From Proteobacteria bacterium UBA2363 (GTDB lineage Bacteria; Pseudomonadota; Gammaproteobacteria; Xanthomonadales; UBA2363), in contig DDTN01000017.1 in assembly GCA_002344355.1 (NCBI GenBank), forward strand, positions 657 to 64,656: 64,000 bases of DNA. Reading direction: 5' to 3'. Both the position numbers and the translations under genes were made by a program. The notes beneath the pieces were generated by a model. The model was not told the DNA's origin and searched no databases. It saw nothing but the letters and a program-made list of their open reading frames with translations. The first letter of the stretch is position 1; each line of letters begins with the position of its first letter. This document shows positions 33,596 through 41,680 of this stretch, in pieces.

Positions 33596-33623
33596 GTCGG
33601 CTTCCGTCAGGGTGTGGGTGCGC

Positions 33624-34148
33624 TCAGGCCGCGTGTCGCGGGCAGCCGGGCGGCCGCTCCATCAGGCGGTAGACGACGGGTTGCCCGGGCGCGTCGGTGA
33701 ACCGGAAGCCCATGCGCTGGTAGAGCCGTTGCGCGGGGTTGCCGGCCTCGACATGGATGCGCAGGGGCAGGCCGTCGCGTTCGGCGACGGCGGCCAGGGC
33801 GGCGAGCAGGCGGCTGCCGATGCCCTTGCCGCGCCAGGCCGGCAGCAGGGCGATGTCGACGATGCGCAGTTCCCCGGCGAGCGCCTCGACGAACAGCCGC
33901 CCCGCCGCTTCGCCGTCGGCCTCGACGACGTGGAACTGCGTGGTGTCGCACTGCTGCCAGTAGTGCTGGCGCTGCGCGCGCGCCTGCTGGGCCAGGAACG
34001 CCTCGACCTCGGCCGGCGGCCAGCCCAGCGGCGCCAGCTCCGCGGTCCGGGTGCTGGCATAGACGTGGTCGAGGAAGCCGACGTCGGCCGGAGTCACCGG
34101 CCGCAGCGCCAGGGCCGGTGTGCCGGCCAGATCGGCGGGTCCGATCAT
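33624..34148 (-). CDS. GNAT acetyltransferase in the collar-protein cluster
   Basis: This 174-residue GNAT protein shows LALRPVTPADVGFLDHVYASTRTAELAPLGWP, FVEALAGELRIVDIALLPAWRGKGIGSRLLAAL (acetyl-CoA loop RGKGIG) and VEAGNPAQRLYQRMGFRF. Its ATG overlaps the collar gene's stop by 4 bp (ATGA), so the two are translated together. The fixed coupling to the three collar genes suggests it modifies a component of that system, but no acceptor is known. Confidence 0.9.
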   Translation of the reverse strand: MIGPADLAGTPALALRPVTPADVGFLDHVYASTRTAELAPLGWPPAEVEAFLAQQARAQRQHYWQQCDTTQFHVVEADGEAAGRLFVEALAGELRIVDIALLPAWRGKGIGSRLLAALAAVAERDGLPLRIHVEAGNPAQRLYQRMGFRFTDAPGQPVVYRLMERPPGCPRHAA

Positions 34149-34660
34149 GGCCGCGACGGGAAGATGCCGCTCAGGGCGATGATGAAGTTGAGCACCAGGT
34201 AGGGCTGCATGTTGGGATGCGGCGCGCCGCCCCCGGCCGGGGTGACCCCGGCGGCGGCCAGTGCCTGCAGCGGCGCCGCCGTACCGTAGGCGGCATCCGC
34301 CGCCACTGCCGGGAGGGCATCGCGGGCGTTGGCGCGATCGGCGGCGGCGCTGGTGGCCGACACCGGGTGCGTGTGGGCCGGCAGCTGGGCCTGGGTCAGC
34401 GTCACCGCGGCGCTGCCGCCGGTCTGACCCATCTCGCGCAGCGACAGGCCCGGACCCTGTCCCTGGTGCAGCGGGGCACGGCCCTGGAGGTTGGGCAGCG
34501 CGAAGGTGGTCTGGCCGTTGCCGCCGAACTGGGTGCCGAGCAGCGAGAACAGGGCGGTGTTCTGGGCCAGCGGCAGCAGCTGGCCGTTGCACCTCGCCCA
34601 CCAGCTCGGCGCGAAGTTGAACGGCACGATGCGGATCTCGCCGAGGAAGGGCTCCGACAT
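34145..34660 (-). CDS. Tail-collar domain protein 3 (MdpB/microcystin-dependent-protein-like)
   Basis: This 171-residue protein has a phage-tail-collar fold at its N-terminus (SEPFLGEIRIVPFNFAPSWWARCNGQLLPL, FALPNLQGRAPLH) and a C-terminal segment PHPNMQPYLVLNFIIALSGIFP. Two paralogues lie just upstream in the same operon. Such proteins resemble phage tail fibre components but occur as stand-alone bacterial sets. The function is unknown. Coupled by overlap to the GNAT gene. Confidence 0.88.
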   Translation of the reverse strand: MSEPFLGEIRIVPFNFAPSWWARCNGQLLPLAQNTALFSLLGTQFGGNGQTTFALPNLQGRAPLHQGQGPGLSLREMGQTGGSAAVTLTQAQLPAHTHPVSATSAAADRANARDALPAVAADAAYGTAAPLQALAAAGVTPAGGGAPHPNMQPYLVLNFIIALSGIFPSRP

Positions 34661-34669
34661 GTCGCTCTC

Positions 34670-35185
34670 TCAGGCCGGTGTGGGAAAGATGCCCGACAGG
34701 GCGATGATGAAGTTGACGCAGGCGAACGGCTGCATGTTCTCGTGCGGCTGGCTGCCGCCGGCGGTGGCCAGCGCGTTCGCGGCCATCAGCCCGTCGGCGG
34801 TGGCGCGCGTCCAGGTGTCGGACTCGCCGCTGGCCAGTAGCGCGCCGCTGGCGGCGGCACTGCGCACGCCGCCGGAGGCGGCTGCCAGCGCGTGGCCGTG
34901 CGCCGGCATCTGCGACGCGAGCAGGCTGACCGTCTCGCTGCCGAAGGCCTGGCCGAGGGGCCGCGGCGACAGCAGGGGGCCGGCGCCCTGGTGGACCGGG
35001 ATGCGGCCGCGCATGTCCGGCAGGGCGAAGGTGGTCTGCCCGTTGCCGCCATAGGTCGTACCGATCAGCGCGAACAGGGCCTGGTTCTGGCTGATCGGAA
35101 GCAGGCTGCCATCGCAATGGGCCCAGCCGACCGGCGCGAAGTTGAAGCCGACCATCCTGATCTCGCCGATGTAGGGTTGCGACAT
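34670..35185 (-). CDS. Tail-collar domain protein 2 (MdpB-like)
   Basis: This 171-residue paralogue of its neighbours starts SQPYIGEIRMVGFNFAPVGWAHCDGSLLPI. The collar motif TTYGGNGQTTFALPDMRGRIPVH and the C-terminal QPHENMQPFACVNFIIALSGIFP are the conserved ends. The middle (about 80-140) is variable and rich in Ala/Ser, as expected for a loop that could carry recognition specificity. It lies 9 bp upstream of copy 3. Confidence 0.9.
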   Translation of the reverse strand: MSQPYIGEIRMVGFNFAPVGWAHCDGSLLPISQNQALFALIGTTYGGNGQTTFALPDMRGRIPVHQGAGPLLSPRPLGQAFGSETVSLLASQMPAHGHALAAASGGVRSAAASGALLASGESDTWTRATADGLMAANALATAGGSQPHENMQPFACVNFIIALSGIFPTPA

Positions 35186-35195
35186 GGCGGCGGCC

Positions 35196-35699
35196 TCAGT
35201 TCTGCGAAGGGAAAATGCCCTGCAGGGCGATCACGAAGCTCACCACCAGGGACGGCTGCATGTTCTCGTGCGGTTGGCTGCCGCCGGCGACGCCGATCGC
35301 GGTGGCGGCCAGCTGCGTGTCCGGGCTGCCGCCGGTCCGGAAGCCCGGGGCCACGGCACCGGCCGCCGGCAGCGCCGCCACGGGCGATGTCGAGGCGGGG
35401 CTGGCCGCCGCCTGCACGGCATGGCCGTGGGCAGGCATCTGGAGCGGCGTCAGGGTGTGCTGCTCGGCGCCGGCCCGCTCGCCAAGTGCATGCTCCGGGC
35501 CTTCGTGGATCGGCGTGCGGCCGCGCAGGTCGGGCAGCGCGAAGGTGGTCTGGCCGTTGCCGCCGTAGGTGGTGCCGAGCAGGGCGAACAGCGCCTGGTT
35601 CTGGTTGATTGCCAGGAACTGGCCGTTGCAAAACGCCCAGCCGTTGGGCGCGAACGGGAACGCGAGAATGCGGATCTCGCCCAGGAAAGGTGTGCCCAT
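35196..35699 (-). CDS. Tail-collar domain protein 1 (MdpB-like)
   Basis: This 167-residue first gene of the minus-strand operon has the same architecture: GTPFLGEIRILAFPFAPNGWAFCNGQFLAI, TFALPDLRGRTPIHEGPEH and QPHENMQPSLVVSFVIALQGIFP. ATG 35699 is used; the frame opens at 35717. It faces the promoter region shared with the divergent Tat-signal gene at 35839. Confidence 0.9.
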   Translation of the reverse strand: MGTPFLGEIRILAFPFAPNGWAFCNGQFLAINQNQALFALLGTTYGGNGQTTFALPDLRGRTPIHEGPEHALGERAGAEQHTLTPLQMPAHGHAVQAAASPASTSPVAALPAAGAVAPGFRTGGSPDTQLAATAIGVAGGSQPHENMQPSLVVSFVIALQGIFPSQN

Positions 35700-35775
35700 G
35701 GTCTCCCCGTGCTGCAAACGTGCCGAGGCGCCATGTTAGGCCGGTAGCGGTGGCCGCTCAAGGAATTTTCCAGAA

Positions 35776-35805
35776 TTGCGCGGGCCGTTCGGTTCTGACT
35801 AGACT
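35776..35805 (+). promoter_or_regulatory. Putative promoter of the Tat-signal DUF6916-like gene
   Basis: TTGCGC (35776-35781) and TAGACT (35800-35805) form a sigma-70-like pair with an 18-base spacer, about 33 bp before ATG 35839. The 139-bp divergent gap also must promote the collar operon on the other strand, for which no clear pair was seen. Confidence 0.35.
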
Positions 35806-35838
35806 CCGTGTCACTCCACCGTCGGGCAGCATGCTTCC

Positions 35839-36234
35839 ATGGCACAGGCGCGTCGCAGGTTCATCGGCCAGGTCGGCGCGCTTGCCGGCACCGTGCTGTT
35901 CGGTCGCGGCCTGGCCGCCGCGGTCGCGGCGCCCGCCTCAGGCGCCTTGCCCAAGGCGGGCGCGCCGCCCACTGCCGGCCTGTGCGAGGCCTGCGTGGGC
36001 GACCGTTTCCAGGTCGAGGGCGACGGGGCCCGTGCCGGCATGCGCCTGGTCGCCGTGGAGCGCGCGGCTTCCGGTGGCGGACATGCCCTGCGGTTCGCGC
36101 CGCTGCCGGGCGAGCCGATGCCCGGCGAGGGGCTCAAGTCCTTCGCATCGGCACGGATGCCGGGGTTCGTGGCGTTCGGGACGCCGGTCGGCCTCGAGGG
36201 CCGGCATTTCCAGGTGGTGTTCTCGGCCCCCTGA
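35839..36234 (+). CDS. Tat-exported DUF6916-like protein
   Basis: This 131-residue protein has a twin-arginine-type signal, RRRFIGQVGALAGTVLFG (residues 5-22), followed by a small beta-rich domain: LCEACVGDRFQVEGDG and MRLVAVERAASGGGHALRFAPLPGEP. The C-terminus GTPVGLEGRHFQVVFSAP resembles the end of DUF6916 domains. It is divergent from the collar genes, so it probably belongs to the same system. Back-to-back stops join it to the convergent gene at 36235. Confidence 0.68.
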   Translation: MAQARRRFIGQVGALAGTVLFGRGLAAAVAAPASGALPKAGAPPTAGLCEACVGDRFQVEGDGARAGMRLVAVERAASGGGHALRFAPLPGEPMPGEGLKSFASARMPGFVAFGTPVGLEGRHFQVVFSAP

Positions 36235-36561
36235 TCAGGCGCCTGCCTGACCGTTGGCGGGCGACACCGGGCGGTTGAAGCAGGCCTCGTAGCGGACTCC
36301 GCTGGCATCCTGGCCGATCGGAACCAGCAGCAGGTCGATCGCCCCGGCATCCTCGAAGGCGACCGCGCAGAAGCCCTGCGCCGGCGGGTGCGGGTCGCTG
36401 CGCAGGAACACCACGGCGAACTGCTCGTGCCCGGCGACGACCCGGCGCTCGCCCACCTCGACGAGGCGCGCCGGCCAGGCCGGCGGCTGCGACGTTTCCG
36501 ACCAGGGGCCGATCAGGCAGGGGCGGTCGAGGCGGGCGCGGAACCATTCGTGGCTGGGCAG
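36235..36561 (-). CDS. DUF6916-like protein
   Basis: This 108-residue cytoplasmic-looking protein shows SHEWFRARLDRPCLIGPW, ARLVEVGERRVVAGHEQFAVVFLRSD and a C-terminal IDLLLVPIGQDASGVRYEACFN, the recognisable DUF6916 ending. Start ATG 36561 is preferred, as the upstream extension to 36597 is Pro/Arg-rich. It is convergent with the Tat gene (its stop directly abuts the neighbour's). DUF6916 proteins are commonly found beside collar-type genes, from memory rather than a search. Confidence 0.68.
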   Translation of the reverse strand: MPSHEWFRARLDRPCLIGPWSETSQPPAWPARLVEVGERRVVAGHEQFAVVFLRSDPHPPAQGFCAVAFEDAGAIDLLLVPIGQDASGVRYEACFNRPVSPANGQAGA

Positions 36562-36659
36562 CATAGGGCGCTGGTGCGATGGGCGGCGGGGTGGCACAGT
36601 CTAGCCGCCGTCCCCGCCCGGTTCGACGCGGGGCATGCCGCGGGGAGGCAGCGCAGGCC

Positions 36660-37892
36660 ATGACCGGCAGCACGACCGGATCGACCGGCCAGGTCGGGCG
36701 CCTGGCTGTGGTGGACGCCCTGCGTGGGCTGGCGGTGTGCGGCATCCTGCTCGCCAACGTGCACTTCCTGGACGGCTGGCAGTACCTGTCGCCAGGCAGC
36801 CGGGCGACGCTGCCGCTGGCGGCCGCCGACGGACCGACGATCGCGGCGCTGCGGGTGCTGGTCGAGGGCAAGTTCTACTCGCTGTTCTCGCTGCTGTTCG
36901 GACTGGGCTTCGGGCTGATGCTGACGCGCGCCGGCGCCGAACCCGGCCCCTTCCTGTCCGCCTGGCGCCGGCGCATGGCCGTGCTGCTGGCGATCGGCCT
37001 GGTCCACGGCCTGTTCGTCTGGCTGGGCGACATCCTGGCCCTGTACGCCCTGCTGGGGTTGTTGCTGCCGCTCTTCCGCAGGTTCGGGCAGCGCCGCCTG
37101 CTGGCCTGGGCTGGCGTGCTGCTGTGGCTGCCAGTGGTCCAGTACGTCCTGATGATGGCGATGCTGGGCCAGCAGCCCGAGTCCCCGGCGCAGGCGGCCG
37201 AGCGCCATGCGTTCATGGAAGGACTGGTGGCGCTGATGGCCGACGGGCCGCGCCTGCAGGCCCTGCAGACGAACGCGGTCGGCTACCTGGCCGGTCGCTG
37301 GCCCGACCTGCTGTTCACCGGCCGGCCGTTCAAGGTGCTGGCGATGTTCCTGCTCGGGCTGTGGCTGGCGCGCCGCGGTGTCGCAGTGGCCCCCCAGGAG
37401 CAGGGACCCTGGCTGCGCCGGGTGCTGGTCTGGGGTCTGCTGGTCGGGCTCCCGGGCAACGGCATGCTGGCCTGGCTGATGGCCCAGGACGCGTTCTACG
37501 CGCTGCAGCCGCCCGGACTGCTGCAGGCGGCGGTCTACGCGGTCGCGGTGCCGGCCCTGGCGGCGGCCTGGGCGGCCGGCTTCGCCCTGCTGTTCGTGCA
37601 GCCGCGGGCCCGGCGATGGCTGCTGTTCCTGGTGCCCTTGGGGCGGCTGGCGCTGAGCAACTACCTCGCGCACAGCCTGCTCGGCGTGGCGGCGTTCACC
37701 GTGTTCGGCCTCGGCCTGGCCGGACGGTTCAGCGCGCTGGCCGGCGTGCTCTACGCGCTGGCGGTGCTGGCGGTGCTGGCCGCGGCCAGCCGGGCGTGGC
37801 TGGCGCGCTTCGGCCAGGGCCCGGTGGAGCGGCTCTGGCGGCGGCTGGCACGCGGACCGGCGCCGGCCCGGGGTGCGCTCAGCCGCGGCTGA
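36660..37892 (+). CDS. DUF418 family membrane protein
   Basis: This 410-residue polytopic protein has about ten transmembrane segments. The N-terminal LAVVDALRGLAVCGILLANVHF and the EGKFYSLFSLLFGLGFGLML segment are typical of the DUF1624/DUF418 acyltransferase-like family, and the C-terminus (LGRLALSNYLAHSLLGVAAF) matches DUF418. Proposed as a lipid- or peptide-modifying membrane protein; the function is unproven. Its stop codon lies inside the 40-bp palindrome at 37866. Confidence 0.9.
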   Translation: MTGSTTGSTGQVGRLAVVDALRGLAVCGILLANVHFLDGWQYLSPGSRATLPLAAADGPTIAALRVLVEGKFYSLFSLLFGLGFGLMLTRAGAEPGPFLSAWRRRMAVLLAIGLVHGLFVWLGDILALYALLGLLLPLFRRFGQRRLLAWAGVLLWLPVVQYVLMMAMLGQQPESPAQAAERHAFMEGLVALMADGPRLQALQTNAVGYLAGRWPDLLFTGRPFKVLAMFLLGLWLARRGVAVAPQEQGPWLRRVLVWGLLVGLPGNGMLAWLMAQDAFYALQPPGLLQAAVYAVAVPALAAAWAAGFALLFVQPRARRWLLFLVPLGRLALSNYLAHSLLGVAAFTVFGLGLAGRFSALAGVLYALAVLAVLAAASRAWLARFGQGPVERLWRRLARGPAPARGALSRG

Positions 37893-37905
37893 GCGCACCC
37901 CGGGC
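37866..37905. terminator. Perfect 40-bp palindrome, likely bidirectional terminator
   Basis: A perfect, spacerless 20+20 bp palindrome is centred between 37885 and 37886. It covers the last codons and stop (37890-37892) of the DUF418 gene and ends 22 bp before the stop of the convergent aldo/keto reductase. Position between converging genes suggests a bidirectional terminator. Its symmetry also creates identical spurious open-frame starts on both strands. Confidence 0.7.
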
Positions 37906-37926
37906 GTTCGTGGCGACCAGGTCGGC

Positions 37927-38874
37927 TCACAGCGAGGCGATGTGCTCGATCATGCGCTGGCGCAGGGCGGCGTCGGGCAGGCGGCCGCGGCCGGCGCCGA
38001 GGTTGTCGACCATGTGGTGCGGCCGGCTGGTCGCCGGGGTGACCACGGTGACCGCCGGGTGGGCCAGCACGAACTTGAGGAAGAACTGGCCCCAGGTGGC
38101 GGCATCGAACTCCGCGGCCCAGTCCGGCAGGTCCTTGCCGCGCACCTTCTCCCACAGCCGGGTGCGGCCGAACGGCAGGTAGACCATCACCGCGATGCCG
38201 CGCTCGCGCGCCAGCGGCAGGATGCGCTCTTCCATGACGCGGTTGTCGATCGCGTAGTCGATGCCGATGAAGTCCAGCGGCTCGCGGCGCATCAGCGCCT
38301 CAAGCTCCTCGTACTGGGGTGCCGAGGTGGTGGTGACGCCGAGGTGGCGGATCCGTCCGGCGTCCTTGATCTCCCTGAGGATCGGCAGCTGGGTGGCGAG
38401 ATCGCCCAGGTTGTGGACCTGGATCAGGTCGAGCACCGGCTTGCGCAGCTTCCCGAAGGAGGCATCGATCTGCGCGCGGGCCTCGTCGGCATCCGCCGCA
38501 GCGCCGGGCCCGCGCGCGACGTTGACCTTTGTGGCCCAGAAGATGCGCCCGGTCAGGCCCAGCTCCGCGGCGAGGTCGCCGGCGACCTGCTCGGAGGCGC
38601 CGTAGCTGGGCGCGGTGTCGAACACGCTGCCGCCGCCCTCGACCAGGGCGCGCAGCACGTCGCGCAGGGCGGCGACGTCCTCGCTGCGCGCGACCTGGGC
38701 GAAGGTCGCCGAGCTGCCCAGGCCGACCACCGGGATCTGCTGGCCCGAGGAGGGGATGGCGCGGGTCATCAGCGGCAGGGCCTGGTCGCCGGCGGCGAGC
38801 AGGCGGCGCGGGTCGAGGGCCAGGGCCACGCCGGCGGCCAGGGACAGCTTCAGGTAGTCACGACGGCTGATCAT
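37927..38874 (-). CDS. Tat-exported aldo/keto reductase
   Basis: This 315-residue protein has an N-terminal twin-arginine signal (MISRRDYLKLSLAAGVALAL). An AKR barrel follows: FDTAPSYGASE (catalytic Asp and Tyr), ATKVN (Lys) and DLIQVHN (His). The C-terminal segment PATSRPHHMVDNLGAGRG is typical of the AKR nucleotide-binding region. It probably reduces carbonyls in the periplasm, though the cofactor there is unclear. Translationally coupled (4-bp overlap) to the transporter gene upstream. Confidence 0.87.
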   Translation of the reverse strand: MISRRDYLKLSLAAGVALALDPRRLLAAGDQALPLMTRAIPSSGQQIPVVGLGSSATFAQVARSEDVAALRDVLRALVEGGGSVFDTAPSYGASEQVAGDLAAELGLTGRIFWATKVNVARGPGAAADADEARAQIDASFGKLRKPVLDLIQVHNLGDLATQLPILREIKDAGRIRHLGVTTTSAPQYEELEALMRREPLDFIGIDYAIDNRVMEERILPLARERGIAVMVYLPFGRTRLWEKVRGKDLPDWAAEFDAATWGQFFLKFVLAHPAVTVVTPATSRPHHMVDNLGAGRGRLPDAALRQRMIEHIASL

Positions 38875-40205
38875 GGACGGTCTCCTTGCGGTGGGGGTGC
38901 GGGCGCCGCGGCGGCGCCATGGATCCGTTCGCCTGTGGCGGCCAGGCGCTGCTGGGCGCGGCCCAGCCACAGGCCCAGCGCCGCCCAGGCCAGGGCGAGC
39001 GGCACTGCGACGCTGGCCAGCGCGGCCAGGCCCAGGCCCAGGCGGACCAGCAGGCCTTCGACCTGGGCGCCGATCACGTCGCCGCCACGGTACACGAAGG
39101 TGTCGACGAAGGCCTTGGATTTGTACTTGTCCTCGCGGGAGGTGACGGTGTAGAGCGTCTCGCGGGCTGGCCGGGTCAGGGCGCGCTGCACCGCGCGGAA
39201 GGTCGCCTCGAAGACGATCAGCGCCGCCAGCGTGCCGACCATGGCCAGGCCGACGAAGCCCAGCGCCACGGTCACCGGCAGCAGGGCCAGGGTGAAGGCG
39301 ACCCCGAACCGCTTCATCAGGTGGCCGGCGACCACCGCCTGCAGGACCAGGGTCGCGAGCTGGACGATCAGGTCGATGTTCGCGAACACGGTGGTGCGCA
39401 GGTCGAGGTCGTCGCCGAGCGCCGCGACCATCTGCAGGCGCGTGAAGTAGAGCAGCGTCGCCATCACCGTCATCACCACCACGTAGCCGGCGATGCCGAG
39501 CAGGTACGGCGAGCGCAGCACGGCGCGCAGGCCGGCCCAGGCCGCGCCGCCGATGACGACATGGCCGGCCCCGGCGTCCGGCCGCTCGCGGTCGCCGGCT
39601 TGCGGTCGGACACGGGCGACGCCCCAGGCCGCGACGATCGCCAGCAGCAGGAAGCCGGCGGCCACCAGCAGCAGCGCCGGGGTGCCCAGCGGCTGCGCCA
39701 GCAGCGAGGCCAGCGCCGGCCCGGCGATCGCGCCGAGGGTGCCGCCGACCGCGATCAGCGCGAAGAAACGTTTGCCCTGCTCGAGGCTGAAGCGGTCGGC
39801 CATCAGCGCCCAGAACACCATGGTCGCGAACAGGTTGAAGACGCTGAAGAACACGTAGAAGACCATGCCGCTGGCCTCGCCGACGGCCTCGGGCGCGAGC
39901 ATCAGCAGCGCCCAGAAGCCGACCAGGCAGGCGGCGAAGAAGGCATAGGTGGCGGCGATGAAGGCCATCCGGCGGTAGCGCGCGACCAGCCAGCCGAACA
40001 CCGGGTTGGCGAACAGGGTGGCCACCGCGGTGGCCATGAACAGCCAGCGCACCGCCTCGATGCCGCGCTGCATGCCCAGGGCGTCGCGCGCCGGGCGCAG
40101 CACCATCAGCGCGCACAGCACGCAGAAGAAGAACGCCGCAGCCAGCAGCACCGGGACGACCTCGTCGCGGCGCAGGTTGAACAGGCGCGCCAGCGCGCCG
40201 GTCAC
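38871..40205 (-). CDS. NTP/NDP exchange transporter-like (ATP/ADP translocase family) MFS protein
   Basis: This 444-residue protein has about 12 transmembrane segments. Family-typical motifs are VLRPARDALGM near the N-terminus, FYVFFSVFNLFATMVFWALMADRF, and the C-half signature RPARETLYTVTSREDKYKSKAFVDTFVYRGGD. These match the TlcA/ATP:ADP antiporter family of obligate intracellular bacteria and plastids, and also many related carriers in free-living bacteria. The substrate is not established. Upstream of, and coupled to, the Tat-exported AKR. Confidence 0.85.
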   Translation of the reverse strand: MTGALARLFNLRRDEVVPVLLAAAFFFCVLCALMVLRPARDALGMQRGIEAVRWLFMATAVATLFANPVFGWLVARYRRMAFIAATYAFFAACLVGFWALLMLAPEAVGEASGMVFYVFFSVFNLFATMVFWALMADRFSLEQGKRFFALIAVGGTLGAIAGPALASLLAQPLGTPALLLVAAGFLLLAIVAAWGVARVRPQAGDRERPDAGAGHVVIGGAAWAGLRAVLRSPYLLGIAGYVVVMTVMATLLYFTRLQMVAALGDDLDLRTTVFANIDLIVQLATLVLQAVVAGHLMKRFGVAFTLALLPVTVALGFVGLAMVGTLAALIVFEATFRAVQRALTRPARETLYTVTSREDKYKSKAFVDTFVYRGGDVIGAQVEGLLVRLGLGLAALASVAVPLALAWAALGLWLGRAQQRLAATGERIHGAAAAPAPPPQGDRP

Positions 40206-40519
40206 GGCCGTGCTCCGGCGCCGGGCCGTGATGCGGGCGGGGAATGGGCGAGGCGGAACGGCAGGCTGGGCAAGAGGTGCTCCGGTCGGACCTGCCCCAG
40301 CCTAGCCGCGGACGCGTCAACGCGGCGCCTGCCACGGCGCATGCCGGCACGGCCGGTCGCGACACGGGGTCGTTCCACCGCGAGCGGCTGCGACGGCCAC
40401 GCAACGGCCGCGCCCCGGGCCCGGGTCGCGCCGCGACGGCGCGGCGCCGCTGCCGGCATGCCCGGCAGCGCGCTTGCCGCTAGCATGGGCGCCCCGCCGC
40501 TCTGCGATGCCGCCCTGCC
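40206..40519. other. Divergent intergenic region, no gene recognised
   Basis: These 314 bp lie between the divergent transporter (start 40205) and the Ca2+/Na+ antiporter (start 40520), so promoters for both are expected. The region is very G+C-rich with no clear promoter hexamers, RNA structure or open frame that could be supported. Confidence 0.4.
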
Positions 40520-41608
40520 GTGATCAGCCTGCTGTGGTTCCTTCTCGGACTCGTGCTCCTGGTGGCCGGAGCGGAACTGCTGGTCCGAGGTGCCTCCCGC
40601 CTGGCGCTGGCGGCCGGCGTCTCGCCGCTGGTCGCCGGGCTCACGGTGGTCGCGTTCGGGACCAGTTCGCCCGAGCTGGCGGTCAGCATCGGCGCGGCGC
40701 TGGGCGGCCAGGGCGACCTGTCGCTCGGCAACGTCGTCGGCAGCAACATCTTCAATGTCCTGTTCATCCTGGGCCTGTCGGCACTGGTGGTGCCCCTCGT
40801 GGTGGCCAGGCAACTGGTGCGCCTGGACGTGCCGCTGATGGTGGCGCTGTCGGTGCTGGTGCTGGTGCTGGCCCACGACGGCCGGATCGGCAGGCTCGAT
40901 GGCGCGCTGCTGGCATCGCTCCTGGCGATCTACCTGGTGTTCCTGGTCGGGCGCAGCCGGCGCGAAGCGCAGTTCGACGGTACCGCAGCGCCCGCCGCCG
41001 GGGTCGACGCCGGCGGCCGCGCCGCCGGCTGGCCGTGGCAACTGGCGATGGTGGTCGCCGGCCTGGTGCTGCTGGTGCTGGGCGCGCGCTGGCTGGTCGA
41101 CGCGGCGGTGGCGTTCGCGCTGCTGATGGGCGTCAGCGAGCTGGTGGTGGGCCTGACCATCGTCGCCGCAGGCACCTCGCTGCCGGAGCTGGTCACCTCG
41201 GTGGTCGCCGCCCTGCGCGGCGAGCGCGACATCGCGGTCGGCAACGTGGTCGGCAGCAACCTGTTCAACCTGGCGGGCGTGCTGGGTGCCGCCGCGCTGG
41301 TCGCGCCCGGCGGGATCGCGGTGTCCGGTCCGGCGATCGCCTTCGACCTGCCGGTCATGGTGGTGGTGGCGTTCGCCTGCCTGCCGGTTTTCCTGACCGG
41401 CGGCGTGATCAGCCGCGCCGAAGGCGCGCTGTTCCTGGCCTACTGGCTGGCCTACACGGTCTACCTGGTGCTGGCGGCCTCGCACCACGACGCCTTGCCC
41501 GAGTTCAGCGCGGTGATGCTGTTCTTCGCGGTGCCGCTGACCCTGCTGACCCTGCTGCTGCTGGCGCTGGGCGAGCTGCGCCGCCGGCATGGCGGGGCGA
41601 TCCGCTGA
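40520..41608 (+). CDS. Calcium/sodium antiporter (YrbG-like)
   Basis: This 362-residue protein of about ten to eleven transmembrane segments contains the two inverted alpha-repeats of the CaCA superfamily. They are GTSSPELAVS...GNVVGSNIFN (about residues 51-79) and GTSLPELVTS...GNVVGSNLFN (about 218-250), whose acidic and Asn residues bind cation. It is expected to exchange Ca2+ for Na+ or H+. Start is GTG 40520. Confidence 0.92.
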   Translation: MISLLWFLLGLVLLVAGAELLVRGASRLALAAGVSPLVAGLTVVAFGTSSPELAVSIGAALGGQGDLSLGNVVGSNIFNVLFILGLSALVVPLVVARQLVRLDVPLMVALSVLVLVLAHDGRIGRLDGALLASLLAIYLVFLVGRSRREAQFDGTAAPAAGVDAGGRAAGWPWQLAMVVAGLVLLVLGARWLVDAAVAFALLMGVSELVVGLTIVAAGTSLPELVTSVVAALRGERDIAVGNVVGSNLFNLAGVLGAAALVAPGGIAVSGPAIAFDLPVMVVVAFACLPVFLTGGVISRAEGALFLAYWLAYTVYLVLAASHHDALPEFSAVMLFFAVPLTLLTLLLLALGELRRRHGGAIR

Positions 41609-41680
41609 GGCCGGCCCGAGCCTGGCGCAACGGCCGGGACCGGACCGGGCGGCATGCCGGGAGGCGGCCAGGATCACGGC

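Noticed and set aside
31016..36561. Prophage
   Set aside because: The collar-domain genes suggest phage tails, but no capsid, portal, terminase, integrase or lysis gene is present.
37873..37905. Identical N-terminal sequences of two opposite open frames
   Set aside because: They arise only because the 40-bp palindrome reads the same on both strands.
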